Assembly (NCBI GenBank): GCA_045126215.1
Contig: JBGVOD010000008.1
Span: 1 to 53,537 of the forward strand
Length of the DNA: 53,537 nucleotides
Source: SVEL01 sp045126215
Lineage (GTDB): Bacteria; Bacillota; Clostridia; Lachnospirales; Lachnospiraceae
Reading direction: 5' to 3'
The position numbers were made by a program, and so were the translations under genes. Under the pieces are notes generated by a model, which was given only the letters and a program-made list of their open reading frames with translations, made no database searches and was not told where the DNA came from. Position 1 is the stretch's first letter, and every line of letters starts with the position of its first letter. Below are positions 8,839 to 17,158 of the stretch, piece by piece.

Positions 8839-9156
8839 ATGGCAAGTCAAGTAATGAGAATCACATTGAAAGCTTATGATCATCAGTTAATTGATCAGTC
8901 AGCTTCAAAAATCATCGAAACTGTTAAGAAGACAGGTGCACAGGTTAGCGGTCCAGTACCTCTTCCAACAAAGAAGGAAGTAGTTACAATTCTTAGAGCC
9001 GTTCACAAGTACAAAGATTCTAGAGAACAGTTTGAACAGAGAACTCATAAGAGACTTATCGATATCATCACACCTTCACAGAAGACAGTTGATGCATTAT
9101 CTAGATTAGAAATGCCAGCAGGTGTATATATCGACATCAAAATGAAGAACAACTAA
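8839..9156 (+). CDS. rpsJ: 30S ribosomal protein uS10
   Basis: 105 residues, normal length. Opens MASQVMRITLKAYDHQLID and contains the family segments SGPVPLPTKKE and RTHKRLIDI. S10 binds 16S rRNA in the head and, as NusE, pairs with NusB in antitermination. The ATG at 8839 follows AAGGAGG (8821-8827) by 11 nt; a longer in-frame extension to 8752 runs into the leader stem and is rejected. First gene of the S10 operon, followed by an unusually long 175-nt spacer. Confidence 0.97.
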   Translation: MASQVMRITLKAYDHQLIDQSASKIIETVKKTGAQVSGPVPLPTKKEVVTILRAVHKYKDSREQFEQRTHKRLIDIITPSQKTVDALSRLEMPAGVYIDIKMKNN

Positions 9157-9331
9157 TTGTTCAAAACAAGGCAAGTAATCCTGAAGGGTTTAGATATAGA
9201 AGCAACACTTCCCGAATTCCACCGGAATCAACATATTTAAGATATAGTGTTCCACTTATATTGGACTGTTCTAGGATGTTTTCCCGGAAAACCGGTGAAA
9301 ACCGCTGTAGATTAAACAGGAGGTAACAAAA
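9157..9331 (+). promoter_or_regulatory. Long structured spacer between rpsJ and rplC (candidate cis-regulatory RNA)
   Basis: In most Firmicutes this gap is a few dozen bases. Here it is 175 nt. By eye: AACACT (9204-9209) / AGTGTT (9246-9251) encloses hairpins ATTCC-ACC-GGAAT (9216-9228) and ATAT-TTAAG-ATAT (near 9232-9244); TTTTC-CCG-GAAAA lies at 9279-9291; and CGGT-GAAA-ACCG (9293-9304) is a GNRA-capped hairpin just before the ribosome binding site. CACCGG (9220-9225) can pair instead with CCGGTG (9292-9297), which would exchange the first and last hairpins. No promoter is obvious. Confidence 0.6.
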
Positions 9332-9967
9332 ATGAAGAAAGCTATTTTAGCAACAAAAGTCGGAATGACTCAAATCTTCAACGAAGATGGTGCATTAACA
9401 CCAGTTACTGTACTTCAAGCTGGTCCTTGTGTAGTAACACAGGTTAAGACAATGGAAAATGATGGATACAGCGCAGTACAGGTAGGTTTTGCTGACAAGA
9501 GAGAAAAGCTTGTTAACAAGGCTGTAAAAGGACATTTTGATAAGGCAGGAGTTTCTTACAAGAGATATGTAAGAGAATTTAGATTTGAAAACGCAGAGGA
9601 ATACTCAGTTAAAGATGAAATCAAGGCTGATATCTTTGCAGCTGGCGACAAAGTAGACGCAACAGCAATTGCAAAGGGAAAAGGATTCCAGGGCGCAATC
9701 AAGAGACTTGGTCAGTCAAGAGGACCTATGGCTCATGGTTCTAAGTTCCATCGTCATCAGGGTTCAAATGGTGCATGTTCAAGCCCAAGTAAAGTATTTA
9801 AGGGCAAAGGTATGCCTGGTCATATGGGTGCAAAGAAGATCACTATCCAGAATCTTGAAATTGTTAAAATCGATGTAGAAAATAACTTAATCCTTGTTAA
9901 GGGTGCAGTTCCAGGACCAAAGAAAGCTTTGGTTACAATTAAGGAAACTGTTAAATCTGGCAAGTAG
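9332..9967 (+). CDS. rplC: 50S ribosomal protein uL3
   Basis: 211 residues. L3 initiates 50S assembly near the 3' end of 23S rRNA. Starts MKKAILATKVGMTQIF; the central extended loop SKFHRHQGSNGACSSPSKVFKGKGMPGHMG (seen from about residue 128) is the part that reaches the peptidyl-transferase centre and is intact. RBS AGGAGG. Preceded by a foldable spacer and followed after 25 bp by rplD. Confidence 0.97.
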   Translation: MKKAILATKVGMTQIFNEDGALTPVTVLQAGPCVVTQVKTMENDGYSAVQVGFADKREKLVNKAVKGHFDKAGVSYKRYVREFRFENAEEYSVKDEIKADIFAAGDKVDATAIAKGKGFQGAIKRLGQSRGPMAHGSKFHRHQGSNGACSSPSKVFKGKGMPGHMGAKKITIQNLEIVKIDVENNLILVKGAVPGPKKALVTIKETVKSGK

Positions 9968-9992
9968 GTTGTAAGGAAGGAGGAACATTCAG

Positions 9993-10613
9993 ATGTCAAA
10001 GGTATCTGTTTACAATATGAAAGGCAGCGAAGTTGGTGAAATCGAACTTAATGATGCAGTATTCGGTGTAGAAGTTAATGAACACTTAGTACATGCAGCA
10101 GTAGTTGCTCAGCTCGCTAATAAACGTCAGGGAACTCAGAGCGCAAAGACACGTTCAGAAGTTAGCGGTGGCGGAAAGAAACCTTGGAAGCAAAAAGGAA
10201 CAGGTCATGCTAGACAGGGATCTACAAGATCTCCACAGTGGACTGGTGGTGGCGTTGTATTTGCTCCAAAGCCAAGAGATTACTCAATCAAGTTAAATAA
10301 GAAAGAAAAGCAGTTAGCTCTTAAATCAGCTTTAACTTCAAGAGTACAGGAAAACAAATTCATCGTTGTTGATGAAATTAAATTAGATGGTATTAAGACA
10401 AAGAATTTTGCAGAAGCTTTAAAGAGCTTAAACGTAAAGAAAGCATTAGTAGTTTTAAATGAAAATGACAAGAACGTTGTATTATCTGCAAAGAATATTC
10501 CTACAGTAAAGACAGCTTTAACAAACACAATCAACGTATTTGATATTCTTAAATACGATACAGTAGTTATTGATAAAGCAGCTGTAGCAACAATCGAGGA
10601 GGTGTACGCATAA
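9993..10613 (+). CDS. rplD: 50S ribosomal protein uL4
   Basis: 206 residues. The internal loop that lines the exit tunnel (KRQGTQSAKTRSEVSGGGKK ... HARQGSTRSPQW, about residues 44-78) is complete. In Proteobacteria L4 represses the S10 operon via the leader; the corresponding role here is unknown. RBS AAGGAGG. Its stop overlaps the start of rplW by one base, giving translational coupling. Confidence 0.97.
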   Translation: MSKVSVYNMKGSEVGEIELNDAVFGVEVNEHLVHAAVVAQLANKRQGTQSAKTRSEVSGGGKKPWKQKGTGHARQGSTRSPQWTGGGVVFAPKPRDYSIKLNKKEKQLALKSALTSRVQENKFIVVDEIKLDGIKTKNFAEALKSLNVKKALVVLNENDKNVVLSAKNIPTVKTALTNTINVFDILKYDTVVIDKAAVATIEEVYA

Positions 10614-10912
10614 TGGCAGACATTAAATACTATGATGTAATCCTCAAACCTGTTATCACAGAAAAGAGTATGAATGCTATGAGCTTAAAGAAATATACAT
10701 TCTTAGTTCATACAGAAGCTACAAAGACACAGATTAAAGAAGCTGTTGAAAAAATGTTCGAAGGAACAAAAGTAAAGAGCGTTAACACAATGAATTTAGA
10801 TGGCAAGAGCCGCAGACGTGGTGCTGTTGTTGGTAAGACAGCTAAGACAAAGAAAGCTATCGTTCAGTTAACAGAAGACAGCAAAGATATCGAAATTTTC
10901 GAAGGTCTGTAA
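10613..10912 (+). CDS. rplW: 50S ribosomal protein uL23
   Basis: 99 residues, usual length. Contains DVILKPVITEKSM near the N-terminus and the rRNA-binding loop with GKSRRRG. L23 sits at the tunnel exit and docks trigger factor and SRP. ATG overlaps the rplD stop (TAATG). The 126-bp gap to rplB is longer than other gaps in the operon. Confidence 0.97.
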   Translation: MADIKYYDVILKPVITEKSMNAMSLKKYTFLVHTEATKTQIKEAVEKMFEGTKVKSVNTMNLDGKSRRRGAVVGKTAKTKKAIVQLTEDSKDIEIFEGL

Positions 10913-11038
10913 GAAGTAGTGAGATGAGGTCGCAAGCGTAAGATATTGAAACGCAAAAATGCTTCCTCAAGACGTATATGCAGTAAAGCATGATAATAAA
11001 CGGCTCCTTATATAGGAAGCAAAGAAAGGAGAACTAAA
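10913..11038 (+). promoter_or_regulatory. Foldable spacer between rplW and rplB
   Basis: 126 nt with hairpin GCGT (10936-10939) / ACGC (10951-10954) and a larger stem GCTTCC (10961-10966) / GGAAGC (11015-11020) that encloses CGT/ACG and ATGC-AGTAAA-GCAT (near 10977-10992). The stem ends just before the rplB ribosome binding site AAAGGAG. No promoter seen. A processing site or a leader for L2 are possible roles. Confidence 0.45.
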
Positions 11039-11881
11039 ATGGGAATTAAGACATATAACCCATATACACCTTCTAGAAGAAATATGACAGGTCTTGATTA
11101 TGCTGAAATCACAAAGGACACTCCAGAGAAGTCTTTAGTTGTTTCACTTAAGAAGAATGCAGGTCGTAATAATCAGGGTAAAATTACAGTAAGACACCGT
11201 GGCGGTGGTTCAAGAAGAAAATATAGAATTGTTGATTTCAAGAGAAAGAAAGACGGAGTTCCAGCAACTGTTGTTGGTATTGAATACGATCCAAACAGAA
11301 CAGCTAATATCGCGCTTATCAGCTACGCTGATGGTGAAAAGGCATACATCCTTGCTCCTAACGGATTAAAAGATGGTATGACAGTTATGAGCGGTGCAAA
11401 TGCTGAACTTAGAATTGGTAACTGTTTACCACTTGAAAACATTCCAGTTGGTACAGAAGTACACAACATTGAATTATATCCAGGTAAGGGCGGACAGTTA
11501 GTACGTTCTGCTGGTAATTCAGCTCAGCTTATGGCTAAGGAAGGCAAGTATGCTACACTTAGATTACCATCAGGTGAAATGAGAATGGTTCCAATTATCT
11601 GCCGTGCAACAATCGGTCAGGTTGGTAATATTGAACATGACTTAGTAAACATTGGTAAAGCAGGACGTAAGCGTAACATGGGTATCAGACCTACAGTTCG
11701 TGGTTCTGTTATGAACCCTAATGACCATCCACATGGTGGTGGTGAAGGTAAGACAGGTATCGGTCGTTCAGGCCCATGTACACCTTGGGGTAAACCTGCT
11801 CTTGGCTTAAAGACAAGAAAGAAGAACAAGCAGTCTAACAAGCTCATCGTAAGAAGACGCGATGGCAAGAACATGAAGTAA
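11039..11881 (+). CDS. rplB: 50S ribosomal protein uL2
   Basis: 280 residues. L2 is a core 23S rRNA binder needed for subunit joining and peptidyl transfer. Signature C-terminal stretch NPNDHPHGGGEGKTGIGRSG, containing the conserved histidine of the peptidyl-transferase region, then PCTPWGKPALGLKTRKK, is intact. Opens MGIKTYNPYTPSRRNMT as in Clostridia. Followed by rpsS after 12 bp. Confidence 0.97.
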   Translation: MGIKTYNPYTPSRRNMTGLDYAEITKDTPEKSLVVSLKKNAGRNNQGKITVRHRGGGSRRKYRIVDFKRKKDGVPATVVGIEYDPNRTANIALISYADGEKAYILAPNGLKDGMTVMSGANAELRIGNCLPLENIPVGTEVHNIELYPGKGGQLVRSAGNSAQLMAKEGKYATLRLPSGEMRMVPIICRATIGQVGNIEHDLVNIGKAGRKRNMGIRPTVRGSVMNPNDHPHGGGEGKTGIGRSGPCTPWGKPALGLKTRKKNKQSNKLIVRRRDGKNMK

Positions 11882-11893
11882 GGAGGATTACCA

Positions 11894-12172
11894 ATGGCTA
11901 GATCATTAAAAAAAGGTCCATTTGCGGATGAACATTTACTTAAAAAAGTAGATGCTATGAATGCTTCAGGTGAAAAGTCAGTAATTAAGACTTGGTCACG
12001 TCGTTCAACAATTTTCCCACAAATGGTTGGACATACAATTGCAGTTCATGATGGTAGAAAACACGTTCCTGTTTATGTAACAGAAGATATGGTTGGACAT
12101 AAACTTGGTGAATTCGTAGCTACAAGAACTTACAGAGGACATGGAAAAGACGAAAAGAAGTCTAAACGTTAG
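11894..12172 (+). CDS. rpsS: 30S ribosomal protein uS19
   Basis: 92 residues, normal length, MARSLKKGPFADEHLL start and the KTWSRRSTIFPQMVGHTIAVHDGRKH core that contacts S13 and the A-site finger. RBS AAGGAGG 6 bp before ATG. Confidence 0.97.
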   Translation: MARSLKKGPFADEHLLKKVDAMNASGEKSVIKTWSRRSTIFPQMVGHTIAVHDGRKHVPVYVTEDMVGHKLGEFVATRTYRGHGKDEKKSKR

Positions 12173-12203
12173 TTGAAAGAAGATTGAAAGGAGGTTTTCA
12201 TCC

Positions 12204-12593
12204 ATGGCAAAAGGACATAGAAGCCAAATAAAGAGAGAAAGAAATGCTAATAAGGACACAAGACCATCAGCAAAACTTTCATATGCTAGAGTATCAGTTC
12301 AGAAGGCATGCTTCGTATTGGACGCTATTAGAGGCAAGGATGTACAGACAGCACTTGGTATCTTAGCTTACAATCCTAGATATGCATCTTCAGTTATAGA
12401 AAAATTATTAAAGTCTGCTATTGCAAACGCTGAAAACAACAACGGAATGAATGTTGATAACCTTTATATTGAGGAGTGTTATGCAAATCAGGGACCTATC
12501 ATGAAGAGAATCAGACCAAGAGCACAGGGTAGAGCTTACAGAATCGAAAAGAGAATGAGTAACATCACAATCGTGCTCAATGAGAAACAGTAG
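12204..12593 (+). CDS. rplV: 50S ribosomal protein uL22
   Basis: 129 residues; slightly longer than the common 110-115 because of an N-terminal basic extension (MAKGHRSQIKRERNANKDTRP). The beta-hairpin that lines the exit tunnel (GPIMKRIRPRAQGRAYRI) is present; changes here give macrolide resistance in other bacteria. RBS AAAGGAGG. Confidence 0.96.
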   Translation: MAKGHRSQIKRERNANKDTRPSAKLSYARVSVQKACFVLDAIRGKDVQTALGILAYNPRYASSVIEKLLKSAIANAENNNGMNVDNLYIEECYANQGPIMKRIRPRAQGRAYRIEKRMSNITIVLNEKQ

Positions 12594-12615
12594 TTAGCAG
12601 AAAGGAGAACGCATA

Positions 12616-13290
12616 ATGGGACAGAAAGTTAATCCTCACGGCATAAGAGTCGGCGTTATTAAAGATTGGGATTCTAAATGGTATGCTGAAGCTGATTTTG
12701 CTGACAATCTTGTAGAAGATAACAAAATTAGAGCATATCTTAAGAAGAAATTATATAGCTCAGGTGTTTCAAAGATCGAAATCGAAAGAGCATCTGACAG
12801 ATGTAAAGTTATCGTTCACACAGCTAAACCTGGTGTTGTAATCGGTAAGGGCGGTGCTGAAATCGAGAAACTTAAAGCTGAAATTCAGAAGATGACAGAC
12901 AAGAAAATTGTTGTTGACATCAAAGAAATTAAAAAACCAGATATGGAAGCTCAGTTAGTAGCAGAAAACATTGCACTTCAGCTTGAAAACAGAGTTTCAT
13001 TCAGAAGAGCTATGAAATCTACAATGTCAAGAAGTAGAAAAGCTGGAGCAAAGGGTATCAAGACAGCAGTTTCAGGTCGTCTTGGTGGTGCTGATATGGC
13101 TCGTACAGAATTCTACTCAGAAGGTACTATTCCACTTCAGACATTAAGAGCTGATATTGATTATGGATTTGCAGAAGCAGATACAACATATGGAAAAGTT
13201 GGTGTTAAGGTTTGGATTTACAAAGGTGAAGTACTTCCAACTAAGACAGAAGCAGAAAACAATAATGCTAAGGAAGGGAGCGATAACTAA
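12616..13290 (+). CDS. rpsC: 30S ribosomal protein uS3
   Basis: 224 residues. N-terminal type II KH domain with GVVIGKGGAEIEKL (GxxG loop IGKGG, about residues 74-79) and C-terminal domain with the RRAMKSTMSRSRKAGAKGIK helix lining the mRNA entry channel. RBS AAAGGAG. Stop codon overlaps the rplP start by one base. Confidence 0.97.
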   Translation: MGQKVNPHGIRVGVIKDWDSKWYAEADFADNLVEDNKIRAYLKKKLYSSGVSKIEIERASDRCKVIVHTAKPGVVIGKGGAEIEKLKAEIQKMTDKKIVVDIKEIKKPDMEAQLVAENIALQLENRVSFRRAMKSTMSRSRKAGAKGIKTAVSGRLGGADMARTEFYSEGTIPLQTLRADIDYGFAEADTTYGKVGVKVWIYKGEVLPTKTEAENNNAKEGSDN

Positions 13291-13727
13291 TGTTAATGCC
13301 AAAGAGAGTTAAGCGTCGTAAACAGTTCCGTGGTACTATGACAGGTAAAGCCTTAAGAGGCAATAAGATCACTAATGGTGAATTTGGTATCGTCGCTTTA
13401 GAACCAGCATGGATTAAATCAAACCAGATTGAAGCTGCCCGTATTGCTATGACACGTTATATCAAGCGTGGTGGTAAAGTTTGGATTAAGATATTCCCAG
13501 ATAAACCAGTAACTACAAAACCAGCAGAAACACGTATGGGTTCTGGAAAAGGAACACTTGAATACTGGGTAGCAGTTGTTAAACCAGGTCGTGTAATGTT
13601 CGAAATCTCTGGCGTTGCAGAAGAAGTCGCTAGAGAGGCATTACGTCTTGCAACTCATAAGTTACCAGTGAAATGTAAAATCGTTTCTCGCGCAGATCTA
13701 GAAGGCGGTGATAACAGTGAAAATTAA
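13290..13727 (+). CDS. rplP: 50S ribosomal protein uL16
   Basis: 145 residues. Begins MLMPKRVKRRKQFRG as in nearly all bacteria; includes the KPVTTKPAETRMGSGKG loop that touches the A-site tRNA elbow, with an arginine at the position often hydroxylated in other species. Overlaps rpsC by 1 bp and rpmC by 11 bp. Confidence 0.97.
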   Translation: MLMPKRVKRRKQFRGTMTGKALRGNKITNGEFGIVALEPAWIKSNQIEAARIAMTRYIKRGGKVWIKIFPDKPVTTKPAETRMGSGKGTLEYWVAVVKPGRVMFEISGVAEEVAREALRLATHKLPVKCKIVSRADLEGGDNSEN

Positions 13728-13923
13728 TAAGTATGTAGAAGATTTAAAGGCAAAATCAGCTGCAGAATTAAATGACGAATTAGTAGCTGCTAAAAAGGAA
13801 CTTTTCAACTTAAGATTCCAGAACGCAACTAATCAGTTAGATAATACAAGCAGAATTAAAGAAGTTAGAAAGAACATTGCAAGAATTCAGACAGTTATAT
13901 CTGAACAGGCAAAAGCTAACTAA
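13717..13923 (+). CDS. rpmC: 50S ribosomal protein uL29
   Basis: 68 residues, two-helix protein at the tunnel exit. GTG at 13717 is chosen because AAGGCGG (13702-13708) is 8 bp upstream; the alternative GTG at 13708 overlaps the ribosome binding site. Contains FNLRFQNATNQLDNTSRIKEVRKNIARI, typical of L29. Starts inside rplP. Confidence 0.95.
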   Translation: MKINKYVEDLKAKSAAELNDELVAAKKELFNLRFQNATNQLDNTSRIKEVRKNIARIQTVISEQAKAN

Positions 13924-13964
13924 TAACTAATTGATTATGGAATCTGAGAAAGGAGACAATTGTC

Positions 13965-14219
13965 GTGGAAAGAAATTTAAGAAAAACACGTACCGGTAAG
14001 GTAATTAGTGATAAGATGGATAAGACAATCGTAGTTGCTGTACAGGATAATGTAAAGCATCCTTTATACAACAAGATCGTTAAAAGAACATACAAGTTAA
14101 AAGCTCATGATGAAAATAATGAATGCGGTATCGGTGATACAGTAAAAGTTATGGAAACAAGACCTTTATCAAAGGATAAGAGATGGAGACTTGTTGAAAT
14201 TATCGAAAAGGCTAGATAG
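13965..14219 (+). CDS. rpsQ: 30S ribosomal protein uS17
   Basis: 84 residues, OB fold. GTG start after GGAG. Motifs RKTRTGKVISDKMDKTIVVAV and HDENNECGIGDTVKVMETRPLSKDKRWRL match the family. Confidence 0.96.
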   Translation: MERNLRKTRTGKVISDKMDKTIVVAVQDNVKHPLYNKIVKRTYKLKAHDENNECGIGDTVKVMETRPLSKDKRWRLVEIIEKAR

Positions 14220-14236
14220 TAGAAAGGAGTATCATT

Positions 14237-14605
14237 ATGATTCAACAGGAAAGTAGACTTAAAGTTGCTGATAATACAGGCGCTAAGGAATTACTTACAA
14301 TCAGAGTAATGGGCGGTTCTACCAGAAGATATGCTAACATCGGTGATGTTATCGTTGCTACTGTTAAAGAAGCAACACCAGGCGGTGTTGTTAAAAAGGG
14401 TGACGTTGTTAAGGCTGTAGTAGTTCGTTCAGTTAAGGGCGCTCGTCGTAAAGACGGATCTTATATTAAATTCGATGAAAATGCTGCTGTTATCATTAAA
14501 GATGACAAGAATCCTAAGGGAACACGTATCTTTGGACCAGTTGCAAGAGAGTTAAGAGAAAAACAGTTTATGAAGATTGTTTCTTTAGCTCCAGAAGTAT
14601 TATAA
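14237..14605 (+). CDS. rplN: 50S ribosomal protein uL14
   Basis: 122 residues, invariant length. MIQQESRLKVADNTGAKELL start and GSYIKFDENAAVIIKDD core. First gene of the classical spc group; L14 contacts bS6/h14 at the intersubunit bridge. RBS AAAGGAG. Confidence 0.97.
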   Translation: MIQQESRLKVADNTGAKELLTIRVMGGSTRRYANIGDVIVATVKEATPGGVVKKGDVVKAVVVRSVKGARRKDGSYIKFDENAAVIIKDDKNPKGTRIFGPVARELREKQFMKIVSLAPEVL

Positions 14606-14619
14606 GGAGGTGTCCGTAG

Positions 14620-14931
14620 ATGTCAGCTATGAAAATCAAAAAAGGCGACCTTGTAAAAGTAATCGCTGGAAAATGTAAAGATAAAGAAGGCAAGGTTATT
14701 TCTGTAAATAAGGAAAATAACACTGTTGTAGTTGAAGGCGTTAATATGCTTACAAAGCATACAAAACCAAGCGCTCAGAACCAGGCAGGTGGTATTGTCA
14801 ATCAGGAAGGACCAATTCATATTTCAAACGTTATGTTAGTTGTAGATGGTAAGGCAACAAGAGTAGGCTTCAAAGTAGAAGATGGTAAAAAAGTTCGTGT
14901 TGCTAAATCAACTGGCAAGGTTATTGATTAA
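14620..14931 (+). CDS. rplX: 50S ribosomal protein uL24
   Basis: 103 residues with an N-terminal KOW motif (KGDLVKVIAGKCKDKEGKVISV). L24 is an assembly initiator at the 5' end of 23S rRNA. RBS AGGAGG (14605-14610) favours the ATG at 14620 over the one three codons later. Confidence 0.96.
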   Translation: MSAMKIKKGDLVKVIAGKCKDKEGKVISVNKENNTVVVEGVNMLTKHTKPSAQNQAGGIVNQEGPIHISNVMLVVDGKATRVGFKVEDGKKVRVAKSTGKVID

Positions 14932-14951
14932 TTAGAGAGGAGGTCCGTAAA

Positions 14952-15491
14952 GTGAGCAGACTTAAAGATACTTATTACAATGAAATAGTAGATGCAATGA
15001 CAAAGAAGTTTGGTTATACAAACGTTATGCAGGTACCAAAGCTTGATAAGATCGTTATAAATATGGGCGTTGGCGAAGCAAAAGACAACGCAAAAGTTTT
15101 AGATGCAGCTGTTAAAGATCTTGAAACAATCGCAGGTCAGAAGGCTGTACTTACAAGAGCTAAGAAGTCAGTAGCTAACTTCAAAATCAGAGAAGGTTTA
15201 GCAATTGGATGTAAAGTTACACTTAGAGGCGAAAAGATGTACGAATTCCTTGACAGATTAGTAAATCTTTCATTACCACGTGTACGTGACTTTAGAGGTG
15301 TAAACCCTAATTCATTTGACGGTAGAGGTAATTACGCTCTCGGTATTAAGGAACAGATCATTTTCCCTGAAATCGAATATGATAAAGTTGATAAAGTAAG
15401 AGGTATGGATATCATCTTTGTTACAACAGCTAAGACAGATGAAGAAGCTCGTGAATTATTGACATTATTTAATATGCCATTTCAGAAATAG
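14952..15491 (+). CDS. rplE: 50S ribosomal protein uL5
   Basis: 179 residues. Binds 5S rRNA in the central protuberance and touches P-site tRNA. Motifs IVINMGVGEA, ARKS-like RAKKSVANFKIREG and LPRVRDFRGVNPNSFDGRGNYALGIKEQIIFPEI are intact. GTG start after GAGGAGG. Confidence 0.97.
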   Translation: MSRLKDTYYNEIVDAMTKKFGYTNVMQVPKLDKIVINMGVGEAKDNAKVLDAAVKDLETIAGQKAVLTRAKKSVANFKIREGLAIGCKVTLRGEKMYEFLDRLVNLSLPRVRDFRGVNPNSFDGRGNYALGIKEQIIFPEIEYDKVDKVRGMDIIFVTTAKTDEEARELLTLFNMPFQK

Positions 15492-15506
15492 TTAGGAGGT
15501 AAATCA

Positions 15507-15692
15507 ATGGCTAAAACAGCAATGAAAGTTAAACAGCAGCGTAAAGCAAAGTTTAGCACACAGGAATACAGTCGTTGTAGAATTTGCGGCCGTCCACATG
15601 CATATTTAAGAAAATACGGAATATGCAGAATTTGCTTCCGTGAATTAGCATATAAGGGACAGATTCCAGGCGTTAAGAAAGCGTCTTGGTAA
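15507..15692 (+). CDS. rpsN: 30S ribosomal protein uS14, zinc-binding type
   Basis: 61 residues, the short C+ (type Z) form. Zinc ligands CRIC (24-27) and CRIC (40-43). No zinc-free paralogue is seen in this window. RBS TAGGAGG. Confidence 0.97.
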   Translation: MAKTAMKVKQQRKAKFSTQEYSRCRICGRPHAYLRKYGICRICFRELAYKGQIPGVKKASW

Positions 15693-15756
15693 AAGTCGGA
15701 CACTATTAATGTAAGTCGCGTATGCGATACTGCAATATTAAAGGAGGACATTTAAA

Positions 15757-16158
15757 ATGGCAATGAGCGATCCAATCGCAGATATGCTTACAAGAATTCG
15801 TAATGCAAATACTGCAAAGCATGATACAGTAGACATCCCTTCATCAAAGATGAAATTAGCAATTGCTGAAATCTTATTTAAAGAAGGTTATATTAAGAAA
15901 TATGAAGTTATCGAAGAAGGTAACTTCAAGACAATTCAGATTACACTTAAGTATGGTCAGGATAAGAACGAAAAGATTATTACAAATCTTAAGAGAATTT
16001 CTAAACCAGGTCTTAGAGTTTATGCTGGTAAAGATGAACTTCCAAGAGTATTTAACGGCTTAGGTGTAGCTATTATCTCTACAAACAAGGGTATTCTTAC
16101 TGATAGAGAAGCTAGAAAGCTCCAGGTTGGTGGCGAAGTTTTAGCTTTCGTTTGGTAA
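15757..16158 (+). CDS. rpsH: 30S ribosomal protein uS8
   Basis: 133 residues. Opens MAMSDPIADMLTRIRNAN and ends with ISTNKGILTDREARKLQVGGEVLAFVW, both diagnostic. S8 binds 16S helix 21 and in E. coli represses the spc operon by binding near rplE. RBS AAAGGAGG. Confidence 0.97.
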   Translation: MAMSDPIADMLTRIRNANTAKHDTVDIPSSKMKLAIAEILFKEGYIKKYEVIEEGNFKTIQITLKYGQDKNEKIITNLKRISKPGLRVYAGKDELPRVFNGLGVAIISTNKGILTDREARKLQVGGEVLAFVW

Positions 16159-16213
16159 TTATATCTGAAACTGATTTGAAACAATATTCAATCACACATA
16201 AGGAGGTGCGGGC

Positions 16214-16756
16214 ATGTCACGTATAGGAAGAATGCCTATCGCTATACCAGCAGGTGTTACTGTAGATATAGCAGAAAATAACAAGGTTACTGTTAAAGGA
16301 CCTAAGGGAACACTTGAAAGAGTGCTTCCAGCAGAAATGGAAATTAAGAAAGATGGAGACACAGTTGTTGTTTCTAGACCAAATGATTTAAAGAAAATGA
16401 AATCATTACATGGTCTTACAAGAACACTTATCTCTAATATGGTAATAGGTGTATCTGAAGGATACCAGAAAGAGCTTGAAATCAACGGTGTTGGTTACAG
16501 AGCTCAGAAGCAGGGAAAGAAGCTTACATTATCTCTTGGATATTCACATCCAGTTGAAATGGAAGACCCTGAAGGACTTGAAGTAGTTGTTGAAGGTACT
16601 AATAAGATTATCGTTAAAGGTATCGACAAAGAAAAAGTTGGCCAGTACGCTGCTGAAATCAGAACTAAGAGAGGACCAGAACCTTACAAGGGTAAAGGTA
16701 TTAAGTATGCTGATGAAGTTATTAGACGTAAAGTTGGTAAGACTGGTAAGAAATAA
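16214..16756 (+). CDS. rplF: 50S ribosomal protein uL6
   Basis: 180 residues, two repeated alpha/beta domains. MSRIGRMPIAIPAGVTV start and C-terminal TKRGPEPYKGKGIKYADEVIRRKVGKTGKK. RBS AAGGAGG. Confidence 0.97.
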   Translation: MSRIGRMPIAIPAGVTVDIAENNKVTVKGPKGTLERVLPAEMEIKKDGDTVVVSRPNDLKKMKSLHGLTRTLISNMVIGVSEGYQKELEINGVGYRAQKQGKKLTLSLGYSHPVEMEDPEGLEVVVEGTNKIIVKGIDKEKVGQYAAEIRTKRGPEPYKGKGIKYADEVIRRKVGKTGKK

Positions 16757-16773
16757 TTGAAGGAGTGACAGAT

Positions 16774-17142
16774 ATGGTTAGTAAAGAATGTAGAGCGGAT
16801 ATCCGTGTTAAAAAGCATAGCAGATTACGCAACCGTTTAAACGGTACTGCTGAAAGACCACGTTTAGCAGTTTTTAGAAGCAACAATCATATGTATGCTC
16901 AGATTATTGATGATACAGTTGGAAACACACTCGTTTCTGCTTCAACACTTGAAAAAGATGTTAAGGCTGAATTAGAGAAGACAAATAACGTAGATGCAGC
17001 AGCAATGGTTGGTACTGTTATTGCAAAGAAAGCGTTAGAAAAAGGAATCACAACTGTTATTTTCGATAGAGGTGGATTCATATATCAAGGAAAAGTTAAA
17101 GCATTAGCAGAGGCAGCTAGAGAAGCTGGTCTTAATTTCTAG
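16774..17142 (+). CDS. rplR: 50S ribosomal protein uL18
   Basis: 122 residues; 5S rRNA partner of L5. AAGGAG (16760-16765) points to ATG 16774; the upstream in-frame GTG at 16765 is part of the ribosome binding site. Motifs RLRNRLNGTAERPRLAVFRSN and FDRGGFIYQGKVKALAEAAREAGL. Confidence 0.96.
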   Translation: MVSKECRADIRVKKHSRLRNRLNGTAERPRLAVFRSNNHMYAQIIDDTVGNTLVSASTLEKDVKAELEKTNNVDAAAMVGTVIAKKALEKGITTVIFDRGGFIYQGKVKALAEAAREAGLNF

Positions 17143-17158
17143 TCGAGGAGGATAACAC

